From Nectonema munidae (Eukaryota > Nematomorpha > Nectonematoida > Nectonematidae), in the NCBI GenBank assembly GCA_030549495.1, contig JAUIRK010000729.1:1-64000 (forward strand): a stretch of 64,000 nucleotides of DNA, read 5' to 3'. The position numbers were made by a program, and so were the translations under genes. How positions within the stretch are numbered: position 1 is the stretch's first letter; each line of letters begins with the position of its first letter. Positions 23,638-35,065 of the stretch are shown here, piece after piece. The notes under the pieces were generated by a model, which saw only the letters and a program-made list of their open reading frames with translations, made no database searches and had not been told where the DNA came from.

Positions 23638-24255
23638 CAGTGCTTCCCAAATTCTTTTGAACAACGGCCCTCTTTTGCTAATTAAAAACTCTAGCGTCCC
23701 TTTAAACCTATACCTCCTTTAAAAATAAAATACTTCATTTTTAGTATGCATACACAAAAGTAAATTACAACGTTTATCGAAGAATATTATTGAAGCAAAA
23801 AACAAAGACTTTTAAGAGCTAAATTATTATGACGGGTGTAATGGGTGTTGTTGTTTAGTTTTCACAAGATTAACAATTCTAGGCCTCAAGGAAGAAAGGG
23901 AACACGACAAATCGCTTTGAATATCACGTCGATTTCGTTGTTTTGTTTTTAATATAAGGCTGGAAAACCAACCTCACAAAGAAGGAATCAACAATCGGAG
24001 AGCCTTTTCTCCAAGATTTGGGTAAATAGAATGATATTTTACCTAAAATTCTTGAAGAGTCCAATGAATCAATATTGAACGCGTTTCGTGTCAGTTTCCA
24101 AGTAACTGCATGCGTTGAAACATATGGTATATATTGGAGTATGCGTGACTGAGATAAACAATGTTTTTAAAATAAAACGATGTCATTTATATTTTCTACT
24201 TTACACATTGTATTTATCTAACAAAATGATCCCCCCCCCCGTTTAGGAATAACGG
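23638..24255 (-). mobile_element. hAT MITE, copy 1 (618 bp)
   Basis: It starts CAGTGCTTCCCAAATTC and ends, reverse-complemented, CCGTTATTCCTAAAC, matching the ends of the longer copy at 29476-30724. An 8-bp target duplication TG/ACTAGAG (7 of 8) lies at 23630-23637 and 24256-24263. The internal sequence is clearly homologous to copy 2 but lacks about 500 bp from its middle. A run of ten C precedes the right end. Strand is given to match copy 2, which keeps antisense transposase remnants. Confidence 0.88.
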
Positions 24256-24263
24256 TACTAGAG

Positions 24264-25138
24264 CTATAAAGAGTTAAAAAACTTTGTATTTTATGCATAG
24301 CGCTTTATACATATAATAGCATTTTACTGAAAGCTGCCTTTTTGCTCACAATTTGATGTAAAAAATTAATGGAATTAGGGATAGTTCACAAATAACATCA
24401 ACGACCTTCTTCTGACGTTTAGTTGTGGTGAAGGTTTTCCTAGAAGGAACCACGCGACAAAAGCTAATGTTTTTACATTTCAATTTAATATCCAATTTTA
24501 CACATTCAGGTTATTTATTTTTTAATAAAGACTTTTATTATGATGTCTAAAAGCTATAAATACAAAATAATTAAAAAATATATATACTTAAAATATTTTC
24601 TTAGCATCGGTATCTGCATTTCAAAATATATAGGGATAGGCATCGTTGGAACAATTAGGATCGGTACATTACTTATCTGTTGCTACTGGACTCTTACTTC
24701 TCTCCTCATCTCTCATTCATAGGCCAGTGGTTCCCAAACTTTTTCTGATCGTTACCCACTTTTCATACATGATCCTTGTCAACAATCATTGCCGGTGAAT
24801 ACCGTGACTGTCTAGTAGTATCTAACAATTATAATCATAAGATTAATTAAAAAGGGCATTTTGCTAAAAGGTGTTTCAAGAATAAGCAAAAAAAAAGAAG
24901 GAAAAAATCCACTGGATGGAAAAAGTTTATTAATCCTACGCTATGTGATTTAATCTTTGAATCTTACAAATTTGAAAAACATTATCCGTTAAAAACATTA
25001 TCTTAGGCGTTATTAAGCATTGACTAAGTATTATATAAACCGTTAAAAAAAGCGTTAATAAGCATTATATTAACTTTTTTTTCAACACTTTTCTTTGTTG
25101 GATTTTCATCATTTTATTTAGAAGCTTCAAACTGTAAA
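24264..25138. other. AT-rich stretch with a lone hAT terminus at 24725
   Basis: CAGTGGTTCCCAAACTTTTT at 24725-24744 is a typical hAT end, but no partner was found nearby, so it is a truncated insertion. Apart from that the stretch is AT-rich without genes. Confidence 0.5.
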
Positions 25139-26469
25139 GATGGATTTAAGTTTTGTACAAAGTGAAAAAGGAAGGAAGAAATTGTGTTTGGATGGATACT
25201 TATATATTATGGATAAATCAGTGAGCAATAAATATATTGGAAATGTCTAAAAAAGGAAATGCTCTGCTCCTGTTATTACTGTAGGTAAATGATTGCATTA
25301 TGAAACAAAGTGAAAGTCACAATCATGCAAGAGATGCTAGTGGAATTGAAGCTACTAAAGTAATGGAGAAGGTAAAAGAAGATGCGGCGAATAGTATAGA
25401 TACACCCCAATATATTGTCTCATGTGCCTCGGAAGATGTAGGTTGTGCTTCAGCTGTAAAGCTTCCTACCGTAGAACATATGAAAAGAACTATTCGAAAC
25501 ACACGTGCAAGTAAGAATCTTGGACATGCTTTGCCTAACAGTTCTCTCGATCTGGATATCCCTAAAGAGTTTACAACAACCAACAAAGAAGATTTATTTC
25601 TTATCTATGACTCAGGTCCAACAAATGGTCGGATTTTAATTTTTGCAACTGAATCTTGACATCCTAGTTCATTAGGAGCACTGCTATGCTGACGGAACTT
25701 TTAAAATTGTGCCTTAGATTTTTTGTCAACTCTATACAATACATGGTGTGAAATTGGGTAAAATTATGCCTCTTGTATATGCATTGTTACCTAACAAAAT
25801 TGAAGAAACCTATAAAAAGTTCCTGGTGGCTTTAAAAGAAAAATTCCTATATTCCAGCCTTTGACCATCATGATCGACTTTGAACTGGCCGTGGTAAAGG
25901 CAATTGAGAAAGAATTTCCAAGATCAAAAGTCGTGGGTGCTTTTTTCATTTTTGTCAGAGCTTTTACAGAAAAATACAAGGAAGTGGATTAAGGACTATG
26001 TACGACACTAATCCTGAATTTGCTCTTAAAGCTCGATTATTATCTGTTTGGGCCTTTATACCAGTACTTAACAGAAAATGAAATTTTTCCAGCTGAACTT
26101 CAAGAAGTGATTGATTAATTTGAAGATACATGGATTGGCCGACCATAACGCAAGCGTAGACGTGCTCCTATTTTCAAACACGAAATGTGGAAATGTTTCG
26201 TCTACTTCAAGGAGGGAATGCCGAAAACAAATAATGCTATTGAGAGATGGCATAACAGTTTTCAACATCAACTAAGTGCTTGTCATCCCTCGATTTGGAA
26301 GTTTATGGATGCCCTAAAGCGAGAACAAAACTTACAAGAGATGGCAATTGAACAATATGTGGGAGGTGTAAACGAAGTTGGAAGCAGGAAAAAATATCGT
26401 GATTGTACACAAAGATTACAAAATATTGTATCTTGTTATGATGACACGAAAAGTGTTGAAGAATATTGA
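25139..26469 (+). pseudogene. FLYWCH-MULE (Mutator-like) transposase relic
   Basis: It begins MDLSFVQSEKGRKKL and DGYLYIMDK, the front of a FLYWCH zinc finger. The helical region follows at 25300-25659 (LPTVEHMKRTIRNTRASK; FLIYDSGPTNGRILIFATE). Then come the MULE DDE core with CADGTFKIVP (about 25690) and QLYTIHGV, and MIDFELAVVKAIEKEFP (about 25868) carrying the second acidic residue. The C-terminal NNAIERWHNSFQHQLS and HPSIWKFMDALKREQ end near 26469. The zinc-finger part is cut by a stop near 25248 and the core by three or four frame changes. Animal MULEs of this FLYWCH type are well known, so this is not a host gene. Terminal repeats were not found. Confidence 0.88.
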
Positions 26470-26884
26470 AGTGTTGCTCACAATATTTCATATTAATAAA
26501 CTATCGAATAAATTTTCGCTTCAATTTTAATTGCAAAGCCAAATAAATTTATGAATTGTAACTTTTTTTAGATTTTTTTTGTTTTGCTTTTAATTGTAAA
26601 GACAAATAAATATATGAATTGTAAACTTCTTTCAATTTGTTTCGAGCAATTGATAGTTCGAGTAATAATTTTTCGAGCAATTTACCTGGAACCTAATAAA
26701 ATAAGGAAAATTTCCTACCATCTTAACGTTTCGTCACTTCTCTTTTATATCCACATGGCAAAATTAAAAAAAAATAAATTTATTATTTTTTTTAAAAGCC
26801 AATTTTTTATTTTTAATCAAAATTAAAAATAAAGATTATTTTTGATGGAATGTCTACCAACATGTTTTCAATTGTACAAAAACT
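26470..26884. repeat. tandem duplication in AT-rich flank
   Basis: Two copies, about 64 bp apart (about 26524 and 26588), share TTTTAATTG, CAAATAAAT and ATGAATTGTAA in the same order. They may belong to the 3' end of the MULE element. Nothing else is recognisable. Confidence 0.5.
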
Positions 26885-27150
26885 TGGTACATTTGATTTT
26901 TGTCTTTTTCTTGCATAAAAAACGAAGGGAAAAAAGTCCCCAATGAGCAAAAGCTAAATTGATAGCATTTATTATTAGAGGCCAATACCATTTTTATTAG
27001 TAATTTGTGGCTTGTAAGGTCCACACCTCTCATTCCTTTATTGTAAGACTTGGCGAAATATGGTTGAGGAATTTTGATTTTACGAACTCCTTTTTCCCCA
27101 GAGGAAAAGTGCTTTCCGAATTACTACAAAGCTTAACTATGGCATTATTT
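26885..27150 (-). pseudogene. piggyBac transposase scrap 3
   Basis: The minus strand reads NNAIVKLCSNSES. After a frame change it reads KHFSSGEKGVRKIKIPQP and YFAKSYNKGMRGVDLTSH. These match the piggyBac pattern W-x-DN-x-V-x-LxSN, then KxxIxxPxPxxxxxYNKxMxGVDLxD. The last Asp is the third catalytic residue. The region beyond (CYQFSFCSLGT) is poorly conserved. It belongs to a different piggyBac lineage from the copies at 10 kb and 41-45 kb, being closer to the YNKxMGGVD group. Only this fragment is left. Confidence 0.75.
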
Positions 27151-27694
27151 TCCTAGCTTTATATTTCTCTACCTTCACTACTGAAATGTTCGTAAAAATC
27201 TTTTAGTTAACAATTTTTTACTTGAAAAGAGGCATTTGCATGATATCTTTTCTTTTATAGTACATGATGCTCGCATTTTTTATTTTCGTGCCACTTAGTA
27301 AATAGACCTTTCTCTATCTCATCATGACTGTATTTTTTATCAATATATACACAGGTTATGAATACTAATGTGGTTAAATGGTTATATATTTAAGCCCAAT
27401 CGATTAAATAATTTTTTTCTTAGCATACATATTTCTGAGTCAAGATCGGAAAATAACATTGCTAATAAAATATATACCTTTATTTAACACTTAAGGCTTG
27501 GTTTTTGAAAACTAGTTGCCTGTTTATCATTTTCAATTAGTTTTTATATAACATAAACAAGTGATTTTTATTTTATGGGTCACTGGTGTACGGTTGGGGC
27601 TGACGGGGTAATAAGCTTTGCGACGGAATGCTGCTTTTTGTGGCTACCCTCATAAATTTTTAAGGAGTGAGACAAGCGCGGGTAAAAATGTCCT
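27151..27694. other. AT-rich stretch without features
   Basis: No gene or repeat end could be supported before the MITE at 27703. Confidence 0.5.
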
Positions 27695-27702
27695 TTTGCA
27701 GG

Positions 27703-28221
27703 CAGGGCCGTATCAAGGGATCGTGGCGCCCCAGGGCAAAGTTGGTGAATGAAGCCTCTCACCCCTTGCTCTTTCTTTTCTCACTCATCCCCACCCCATT
27801 CTGGCTTAAAAAGTGATTAAGAAAAAAATGCTCACATTTTTATTAAGCCACATAATTCAGATATATACTGACTGAGTCGAAGACAGTCTCCATTAGATGT
27901 TCATTTTTCGTGTTTTAGCAGCAGCATCGACCCGATTTCAACACAATCGAAAACTTCTTTCTCAATGCTCATAAGAGCGAGACTTGGGGGCGGGCCTGCC
28001 CCATAGTGCTCCTTAGGTAGGACTTAATAAGTTTTAGCTTGCTGAATGACCTTTAACAGGATGTAATATAAGTTCCAATTGTCAGCATGATCCTCAGAGC
28101 CACTTGTAGATTCGGACAGAGTCCTGAGTGCGAGTGCAGGTATGTTACTAAGGTTGATGATTGGGCAATGAAATGGCGCCCCGAAGCAATTGCTCCACTG
28201 CCCTCCCTCTTGATACGGCTG
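27703..28221. mobile_element. hAT-type MITE with exact 8-bp target duplication
   Basis: TTTGCAGG occurs exactly at 27695-27702 and 28222-28229. The ends are CAGGGCCGTATCAAGGG and, reverse-complemented, CAGCCGTATCAAGAGGG. Length is 519 bp. The inside is GC-richer than the flank and non-coding. The perfect duplication indicates a fairly recent insertion, about 180 bases beyond the MPDU1 stop codon. Confidence 0.9.
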
Positions 28222-28399
28222 TTTGCAGGACTCTAGTACGTGTATGAATTTTTAAAGGAAGTTGAATAAAAAACATGAATCAATTTTATTTGATTTTTGT
28301 AAAGAAAAGACGTAAATCAAGCGTGTAAACATTGAATATCCTATAAAACTTGGTAGGTACTCACTTTTATAAAGTATATAAAAGATTTGAGTATTCGTT

Positions 28400-29128
28400 T
28401 TAGTCAATTTTATGGCACTTAGAAACTTTCTTCATACTAGCTATAATCTGAAGTGTAATGATAAAATTAGCAAAAAAAGAAATAAGATACTGAGAGAGAA
28501 GAAGATGATCTCCAACTTCATATAAAGAAGTAAAGATTCTTGCAGCATTTCCAAGAGTGTTCAGAGCAAATGTGAGAAGGGAAAGGTTACCTGTTCTTCC
28601 AAACCTATAATTCCTATTAATTTGAATCAATCTGCTTAGGAGAATAAGGCAAAGACTAGATGCTTGAAGATATGAAAATATAAACGGTGGAAAGAAGTTG
28701 AAGAGAGAAGTGTATACAAACAAAGCATAAATGCAAAGGACAAAGGCACCAGCCAAAGCTTTGCGCATGAATATGAACACGAGACAAGTGATTAAAAGAC
28801 TCTGTAAGCATATGAAAAAGGATTCGCCCCAAGCTATAAAGGGAAACTTCATTATATACGAGTAGAGTGAAGCAAAAGTTAGTGCTAACAATTCAAAAAA
28901 ACAGGAATACAAACTTATACCATCGGCACTTTGAGCGTAACATATGGAGAAAATTTGCGGTAGTTTCACACATATAGAGCCAATGATGATTCCTATGCTA
29001 AGAATTTTAGAAATAATAAATTTGAAACAAAAATGATCTGTAAAGTCATAATTTATAAAATATGTGGAATAACATGAATCACCGATTACACTTTGTAGGA
29101 ATGATGTTAAGAAGGGTTTCGAATTCAT
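28400..29128 (-). CDS. MPDU1: Mannose-P-dolichol utilization defect 1 protein (PQ-loop), single exon, second cistron
   Basis: An ER membrane protein needed to use dolichol-phosphate mannose and glucose in N-glycan and GPI-anchor synthesis. The 242 residues compare with 247 in human and form about seven hydrophobic segments. PQ-loop 1 is GSICVKLPQIFSICYAQS (about 50-67). The second conserved block is LQASSLCLILLSRLIQINR (about 154-172) with RFGRTGNLS and ARIFTSLYEVGD (about 196-207), all diagnostic of MPDU1. The ATG at 29128 is fixed by an in-frame TAA 9 bases upstream. Its A is also the last base of the TAA stop of the RABIF-like exon, giving TAATG. There is therefore no room for a promoter or splice acceptor between the two cistrons. 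Translation by termination-reinitiation is likely (inference). Confidence 0.96.
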   Translation of the reverse strand: MNSKPFLTSFLQSVIGDSCYSTYFINYDFTDHFCFKFIISKILSIGIIIGSICVKLPQIFSICYAQSADGISLYSCFFELLALTFASLYSYIMKFPFIAWGESFFICLQSLLITCLVFIFMRKALAGAFVLCIYALFVYTSLFNFFPPFIFSYLQASSLCLILLSRLIQINRNYRFGRTGNLSLLTFALNTLGNAARIFTSLYEVGDHLLLSQYLISFFANFIITLQIIASMKKVSKCHKID

Positions 29129-29379
29129 TATTCTTTAGGAAAAACGTTAACACGAATACACGATAAGAAAATCGTATTTGACTCAGAGCTCAGATTTTGA
29201 AAACCAATAGGACCAAAACTACATTCAGCACAGGATAAATATCTTCTTGAATTTTTTTCAGGCTTACTGAAGCATATGTTTTCAAAGGTGTATATGTCTT
29301 TCACTCCCCAAAATTTGTCTTCTTCTTCGTCAGGAAACTTATTCAAATTTTTATCAAAAGTGACGCTTGGCAAAGTTAC
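29128..29379 (-). CDS. RABIF: RABIF/Mss4-like Rab-interacting factor, last exon, first cistron
   Basis: Mss4 is a small zinc-binding protein that binds nucleotide-free exocytic Rab GTPases and stabilises them. This exon encodes 83 residues aligning to the C-terminal two thirds of human RABIF (123 aa): VTLPSVTFDK, then WGVKDIYTFENICFSK, then YLSCAECSFGPIGFQNL. CAEC is the second zinc-binding CxxC and GPIG the family hallmark. A 3' splice site (TATATCTTAG) precedes 29379, and no ATG lies in frame before the conserved region. The N-terminal exon with the first CxxC must therefore lie upstream at higher coordinates. I could not find it; the hAT MITE at 29476-30724 probably sits in the intron. The stop overlaps the MPDU1 start. 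Confidence 0.9.
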   Translation of the reverse strand, partial: VTLPSVTFDKNLNKFPDEEEDKFWGVKDIYTFENICFSKPEKNSRRYLSCAECSFGPIGFQNLSSESNTIFLSCIRVNVFPKE

Positions 29380-29475
29380 CTAAGATATAAATAAAATTTT
29401 CGTATAATAAAATAGGATTCATCAGATGCTAGGAATGGAGACCTATTTGGCAAAGATATACCTAATAGTTTAGAG

Positions 29476-30724
29476 CAGTGGTTCCCAAACTCTTTTGTTT
29501 ATTAAAAACTCTTGCTTTTTAATAAGACCTATCTTTGTGAAATACCCCCTCCCCCCTAAAAATAAAAATAAGTGAAATGTAACAATTAATATTATGCTCT
29601 TCATTTTTAGTATGCATACACAAAATTAAATGACAAGTGACAACGTTTATGAAAAAATATTATTTAAGAAAAAAACAAAGGCTTGAGCTAAATTATTATG
29701 ACAAGGGTGAGATGGGTGTTGTTGTTTAGTTTTCACAAGATTAACAATTCTAGGCCTCAAGGAAGAAAGTGAACAACGCAAATCGCTTTGAACATAACGT
29801 CGATTTCGTTGTTTTATTTTTAATACAAGACTGGAAACCCTACCTCATAAAGATAGGTCGACAAAAAAAGGAATCAATAATCACAGAGCCCTTTTCCAAG
29901 TTTTGGGTAAATACAATGATATTTTACCCAAAATTCTTCAAGTTTCTTCAAGTGTTCAATGAATTAACATCAATATTGACAGCGTTTCGCGTCAGATACG
30001 AAATAACAGTATGCATTGAAACATGTGGAATATATTGTAAAAATTCTTCATAAAGGGAATCCAAATATTACAAGATTTCTTCCTTCATATTTCAACTATA
30101 CTGTCCTAAATTATTAACTTCGATGAGAAAACGAATTAACGTTTTCACAAAAGCGCTGATCATATCGTAGCGTGCAATACGGCTTGCATTTCTGCCTTGA
30201 AGTTTTAAATTAAGACTTTTTGCAGAATTTCATCTTTGAATTCATACAAACGTTTTAGCATATTTCCATTATTACAAATTTGTAGGTTTCCAAATTAAGT
30301 CTTATGATTTAAGTTATCAGCCTGTTTATTCTTCAGTGATAGCCAACTTCCATCCTACACGTCTCAAGTTGGAGATGAGAGAACTTTTACACTGAAATAA
30401 ATTAGAACTGTTTCGAATAAAAATAGTTCGTCGATTAGTGAAAAGGATTGACCACCCTGACTATCTATGCAGCCAAAAAACCATGAGAGTGTTAAATACA
30501 TATTGATTTTTCTCATCTTTATGTTGATGTATACGATTGTGTATATAGGCCATTGGAGTGTGCGCGTTATAAGCGATTGATCTTTGCGACTGAGTTAAAT
30601 AATGTTTTTAAAATAAAAGGATGTAATTTATATTTTCTACATTACAAAAAAATTATCTTATGTTTAGATAAATATTTTAGATATTGCCTCACAGGAGCCC
30701 CCCCCCCAAGTTTGGGAATCACTG
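29476..30724 (-). mobile_element. hAT element remnant/MITE, copy 2 (1249 bp)
   Basis: The ends are CAGTGGTTCCCAAACTC and, reverse-complemented, CAGTGATTCCCAAACTT. The flanks GTTTAGAG and CTTTAGGG (6 of 8) look like an aged 8-bp duplication. The middle (about 30040-30555) is absent from copy 1. On the minus strand it still reads LNLKLQGRNASRIARYDM followed by ISAFVKTLIRFL, a segment found in hAT transposases of the SCAND3/ZBED type. The element is therefore a deletion derivative of an autonomous hAT, and copy 1 is a further shortened form. Confidence 0.87.
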
Positions 30725-30732
30725 CTTTAGGG

Positions 30733-32379
30733 AGAGGATGTTCAATAGGATTGCGAAACGTTATTAGTGTAGGGGGCTAAAAATTGTAATATCACAAAAC
30801 TTATAGATATGATTCAGATGAAAGTGCTCGAGTCCAAAATATTTTAATTATATTTCATATTAAATACACTATGTTACTCTTCCATTAAGTCTATTTCACT
30901 AGTATACAAATTGGTACATCCTATAATTTGAACATGATTAAAGGAAGAATAATTTTATTTTACGTGGTTGTGAAGTTGGAAAAATATTTCGTGACTCCAA
31001 ATCCATCTACTGATTATTATTTTTCGATCCACAACTAACGTTAATAAAATAGGATTTACTATTTTAAAAGTGATATTTCCCTAATAAGATTAATCTATCA
31101 CAGGATAAAATATATAACAGGTAAATGCATTTAACAGGTTCAGATTATTTGAAAGGCTAGGGAGAAATTTGCCTTTTTGACACTTATTCAAAAAGTGAAA
31201 ATATAAGTATAAAAAATAAGAAAAAAAATGAAGACTAAATGACAAACACAAATGTTTTTAAAGATCGAACTATTGATAGGGTATAGGAAACGCACAAATA
31301 AATTGTAAGCTAAAATCTGTTATTGAAAGGCAATCACTTCCCTATTCAAACTTTTTTCAACATTCCCATCCAAACAAACTGTAAAAGAGTAGACCCATAA
31401 CAAAATAATAATAGAAGATATACTCATACAAATAACAATATCCAACATTGAAACAAAATTTTAATTTACACCCATACCTCTTTTGCAAATTAATATGATC
31501 CTTAAGGTGGTTTGTAAACCAAGGTTTGCAAAGATATCTAGTTTTGTGAGAAACGTAGTAAAGTATTAGTAAGTCCTAGTAGTAGAACGTAGTAAAGTTA
31601 TTTTTCATATTAAATAAGTCCATCCTCAAATTATAGTATTAAATAAATCATAGTAACATCCTCAAAAAATTTTTTAAATCAAGAAATTTTTTTCCAATAG
31701 CTATTTGGGAATGCATATTTTGACTAGCTTATTCAGTTTAAAAGCAAAAAAACTCTATTTGTGAGCAGAGATATTTTTTATAATGTTCGATTGTTAAATT
31801 TTGTAAGTAACACTGTACACAATTAATTAAATCATTTTTTTAAGAAAATTTGTTGATTATTGATTATTAATAATAAAATAATAATTTATTATAAAAAAAA
31901 TATATCGAAACAAAATGTTTCAGTTATTAAAAATGTACTTGATCTATTTATGACAGCTGTCAGAATTTAATTTTAGAGTAAAATAGTAAAAAAACGCAAT
32001 GATTTTCTTGTTCTCGTCTACTATGATTTTTATGATTTATGTTAGTTTAAAGTTTTTTTTATGATTTTGTGTTCTTACACTTAAATAATGTTATGAAAAG
32101 TGATTAAACTACCATTTTTTGCATACTATGATTCTTTATAAAATGTAAAAAATACAAGCGTTACCAAATCACCCTATAAGGGTTAGCTACTTTAACATTG
32201 GCTTTTGCTGCTTATAAGTACTTGAAAATCTCAAATAAACTTTCACATTTTTATGCCTCCAATTATTTTGAAATTATTTTGAGAACAGACAGTTTCGTGA
32301 AAATTGCTTCATTAGTTTATTTTGTCTCCTTTCTCTCTTGTCATGCAGCAAAAATTTAAATTTTGAGTACAAGGTAAGG
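30733..32379. other. 1.6-kb AT-rich stretch
   Basis: It may contain the missing first exon of RABIF, but no CxxC-encoding exon could be recognised. No repeats with defined ends were seen. Confidence 0.4.
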
Positions 32380-32523
32380 TAAGGGCACAGTGGGTGTGTT
32401 TTCATTGACAATGCAGTGTTGTACCGCTTATGTCAAACTATGAACAAATTGGTATCTATGAGGAATCGAATCCAGAAACTTCCGTGCTGACTCCATCATC
32501 TCAACCAACCTGCGATGCCACCC
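32380..32523 (-). repeat. tRNA-derived SINE, family B, copy 3 (with A and B boxes)
   Basis: On the minus strand the A-box-like TGGTTGAGATG (near 32508) and B-box-like GGATTCGATTCC (32473-32462) have tRNA-like spacing. They are followed by the family-B body (CATAGTTTGACATAAGC, GAAAACACACCC). This is the most complete 5' end of the family in the window. Confidence 0.8.
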
Positions 32524-33698
32524 ATAAAGTATACTATAGGGGATCCGTCAAATTAGTTTTCAAAAAACTATGCTGTAAAATTTTTTAGTTTTTGTTGAAG
32601 CTCTATAACTTTTTCTTTTTTTCCTTAAAAGTTATTATAAAAGGCAAATCATTGTAAAATGTTAAGTTATTTTACTTTTTGTAGATTTTTGTAGCTTGCA
32701 CCAATTTAGCTTTTAAACTATTTTTGAATGATGCTGAGAAAAATGAAGTAATGCAATCCTAATTTATTGTTTACACAATTTTATCTTTATTTTATACCCT
32801 TTTTTGAGAGTCTAACTAACTTACACTTATTTTTATACAATAAAAAGAATGAAAAAATTCTAATACCAAGTTTTCTAACTTTAGTTTTGTTTTACATTTT
32901 TGATAGAAATTATCTCAGAAAAGTTATGTAATTTGGATGTGTTTTTTTAATTTATTTTAAAACATTTTTTAGGAAGAAGAAATGGAGAAACTGAAAATTT
33001 ATGAATGAATTTTTTCATTCAATAAAATTTCCAATTTTTTTATTGTTAACTAATAACTTTACCCCTTCTACACATAATTTGGAGATGGTACGCATCTATT
33101 TGAAGTGAGAAAGAAGGAGCTATATATAAGTCCTCATTCATTGTTGACGTTAAGCTAAATAGGGCGGGGGTTAAAGTTTACAAAGAATGCAATAGAATAG
33201 ACAAGAGAGGAGTAGGATTTCAGAAAAATTTGTTGTCTTTTTTGGAAGACGCTTGAAAGTCAGCCAAAAATTTCAAGGATGTGCGCCACTGAAACAATCA
33301 CATTTTTTTCATATAAACATCGCAGGGTGTCTAGTAGACTCTTTTCCTTCAGACTACATTCACTCATATAAAACTCTCCAACCATCGGTTATTTGTTTTC
33401 AGTTGTTTCCTCTATCAATCAAATATCCTTTCATCAATTCCTGTAATGTGCGTGATAGACTACTTTATTTTCAAATGAAGAGCCTATTCGCCCGAACAAT
33501 TTTGGATTTTTTTAAAGTTCTTATAAATTTAGGTATGCGCTGAATACACTCTATTTTAAAGGATTTCTTGAATATTTGGTCTCCCGTAGTATTTCCAAAC
33601 CAGTAATTTTGAAAATTGCAAAAAAAATCCGCCCCTAATAATTTTAAGGATGTTTTTTGCATTAGCCCCTGTTCTGTATATCTGATTTTTATGCGACC
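32524..33698. other. AT-rich stretch with fragments of a dispersed repeat
   Basis: Near 33270 (TTTCAAGGATGTGCGCCACTG) and 33630 there are short sequences related to the repeat near 39315. Otherwise there is nothing recognisable. Confidence 0.4.
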
Positions 33699-34043
33699 TT
33701 TTCAAAACTAAAATTTACTTTATAAATTATTTAAAAATAAAAGTTAAAAGTAAACAATTTGAGTAGTGGTCTGAATAAATGTAGCCTAACCCTATTTGTG
33801 AATTACGATTCAGGAGACAATCTCCATTCCATTTTCAGATCACTAGTTAAAGTAACTCAAGTTTACAACTAAAAAAGCGGCTATACTTTATGTTTCTTTG
33901 TTTGCAACAATGTTCAGAATAATGAATTTAGATTATAAAATCTGGAGACCCCTAGTAAGAACAAACATGAAGTCATAAGAATTATATGTGCGGGCTTATT
34001 TATAAAATATCGGCTGTCTCTTGCGAAAAAAAACCATACAAAT
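33699..34043 (+). repeat. left arm of a 345-bp inverted repeat pair
   Basis: It matches the reverse complement of 36599-36945 along its whole length at roughly 90-95% by eye, starting TTTTCAAAACTAAAATTTAC. Neither arm codes for protein. It could be one terminal repeat of a 3.2-kb element or one of two inverted copies of an unknown repeat. Confidence 0.88.
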
Positions 34044-34914
34044 GTTGTTATAAAATATATTTGCCCCGCTGAAAAATGTATGAGCTCTTGTTCAAATTAC
34101 TGGCTACATTACTGCCCATGATCAAATATAGCTCAAATTTGCATTATTATATCAATGAAGTGAAAATTAATGGGAAAATATATTTTAAATATTCATTCTA
34201 AAACTTATCTTTAACAAGAAAAGTAATATGGAAAATCTAGTCCGAAGACAAACAGGTCTTTTAATACAATAAAAAAGATATAGATTTGAGCATTCGTCGC
34301 CCCCTCCGATAGATGTGTATTTTTTTAAATTTGAATATTCCTAGACACAATTTTCAGGCAAAGACTGTAACAGATAACATACCGTACTCAACAAATGTAA
34401 ATTGCAAACTAATGAACTTCTATTTTTGTGTAACTCCTAGGCTATATTTTATACCTTATATTATTGTTATGTACATGTGTTATCACTAGTGCTGTTATTT
34501 TTCTCATAAGATGAGCATCACCGAACAAGCATACATCATTACTTGCATTTCTATAATATAGAATATTCTGTACTTCTCATATTTTAAGCAGCCTGCTTAC
34601 TATTTATTGACTTAGGTCTTTTTTACGAGCTTCATTTTATGCGTTTTTACTACCTAAGGGAGGAGGGGCAAAAAGAGGTAATTATCTAAAAATTTACTGA
34701 AATTGAATGTCCTATCGCTGGCACAATGAAATTGTTGATTCATCGAACTGTGGTATGATGAAAATATCAAGGTCATAATCAAAACTCAATATTATCTGAA
34801 GAATTTGTTCTAGCCCAAAGCGTTATTCAGATGATTTGAGATAAAATTGAAGAATGAATCTAATAATGTTCCCAATTCTAATAGATGAGTGTAAAAATAA
34901 TAGTGAACATGAAG

Positions 34915-35065
34915 AATTATTATCAAACTTGATAAAACTCTGAAGTTATAGTGGGATTAGAAGCTGAGAGTGCAAGTGTAATAATAGTGGTATTCATTGG
35001 ACAAAAATGTTTTTATAATAAATTTTGAAAATTAAAGAAAAGTTCGCCCCTCCTTCTCTAAATTT
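34915..35065 (+). repeat. dispersed repeat X, copy 1
   Basis: It aligns with 39185-39330: ACTTGATAAAA, then GTGGGATTAGAAGCTGAGAG, then TTCATTGGACAAAAATG and a CGCCCCTC motif, in the same order. No coding or pol III signals were seen. Confidence 0.65.

Noticed and set aside
25300-25659. Host gene for the 119-codon frame
   Set aside because: It is the internal helical part of the FLYWCH-MULE transposase, flanked by the other parts in order.
30830-31000. Candidate first exon of RABIF (minus strand, single Cys near a possible splice site)
   Set aside because: Only one Cys, no CxxC and no start codon in a sensible place; the true exon is not identified.
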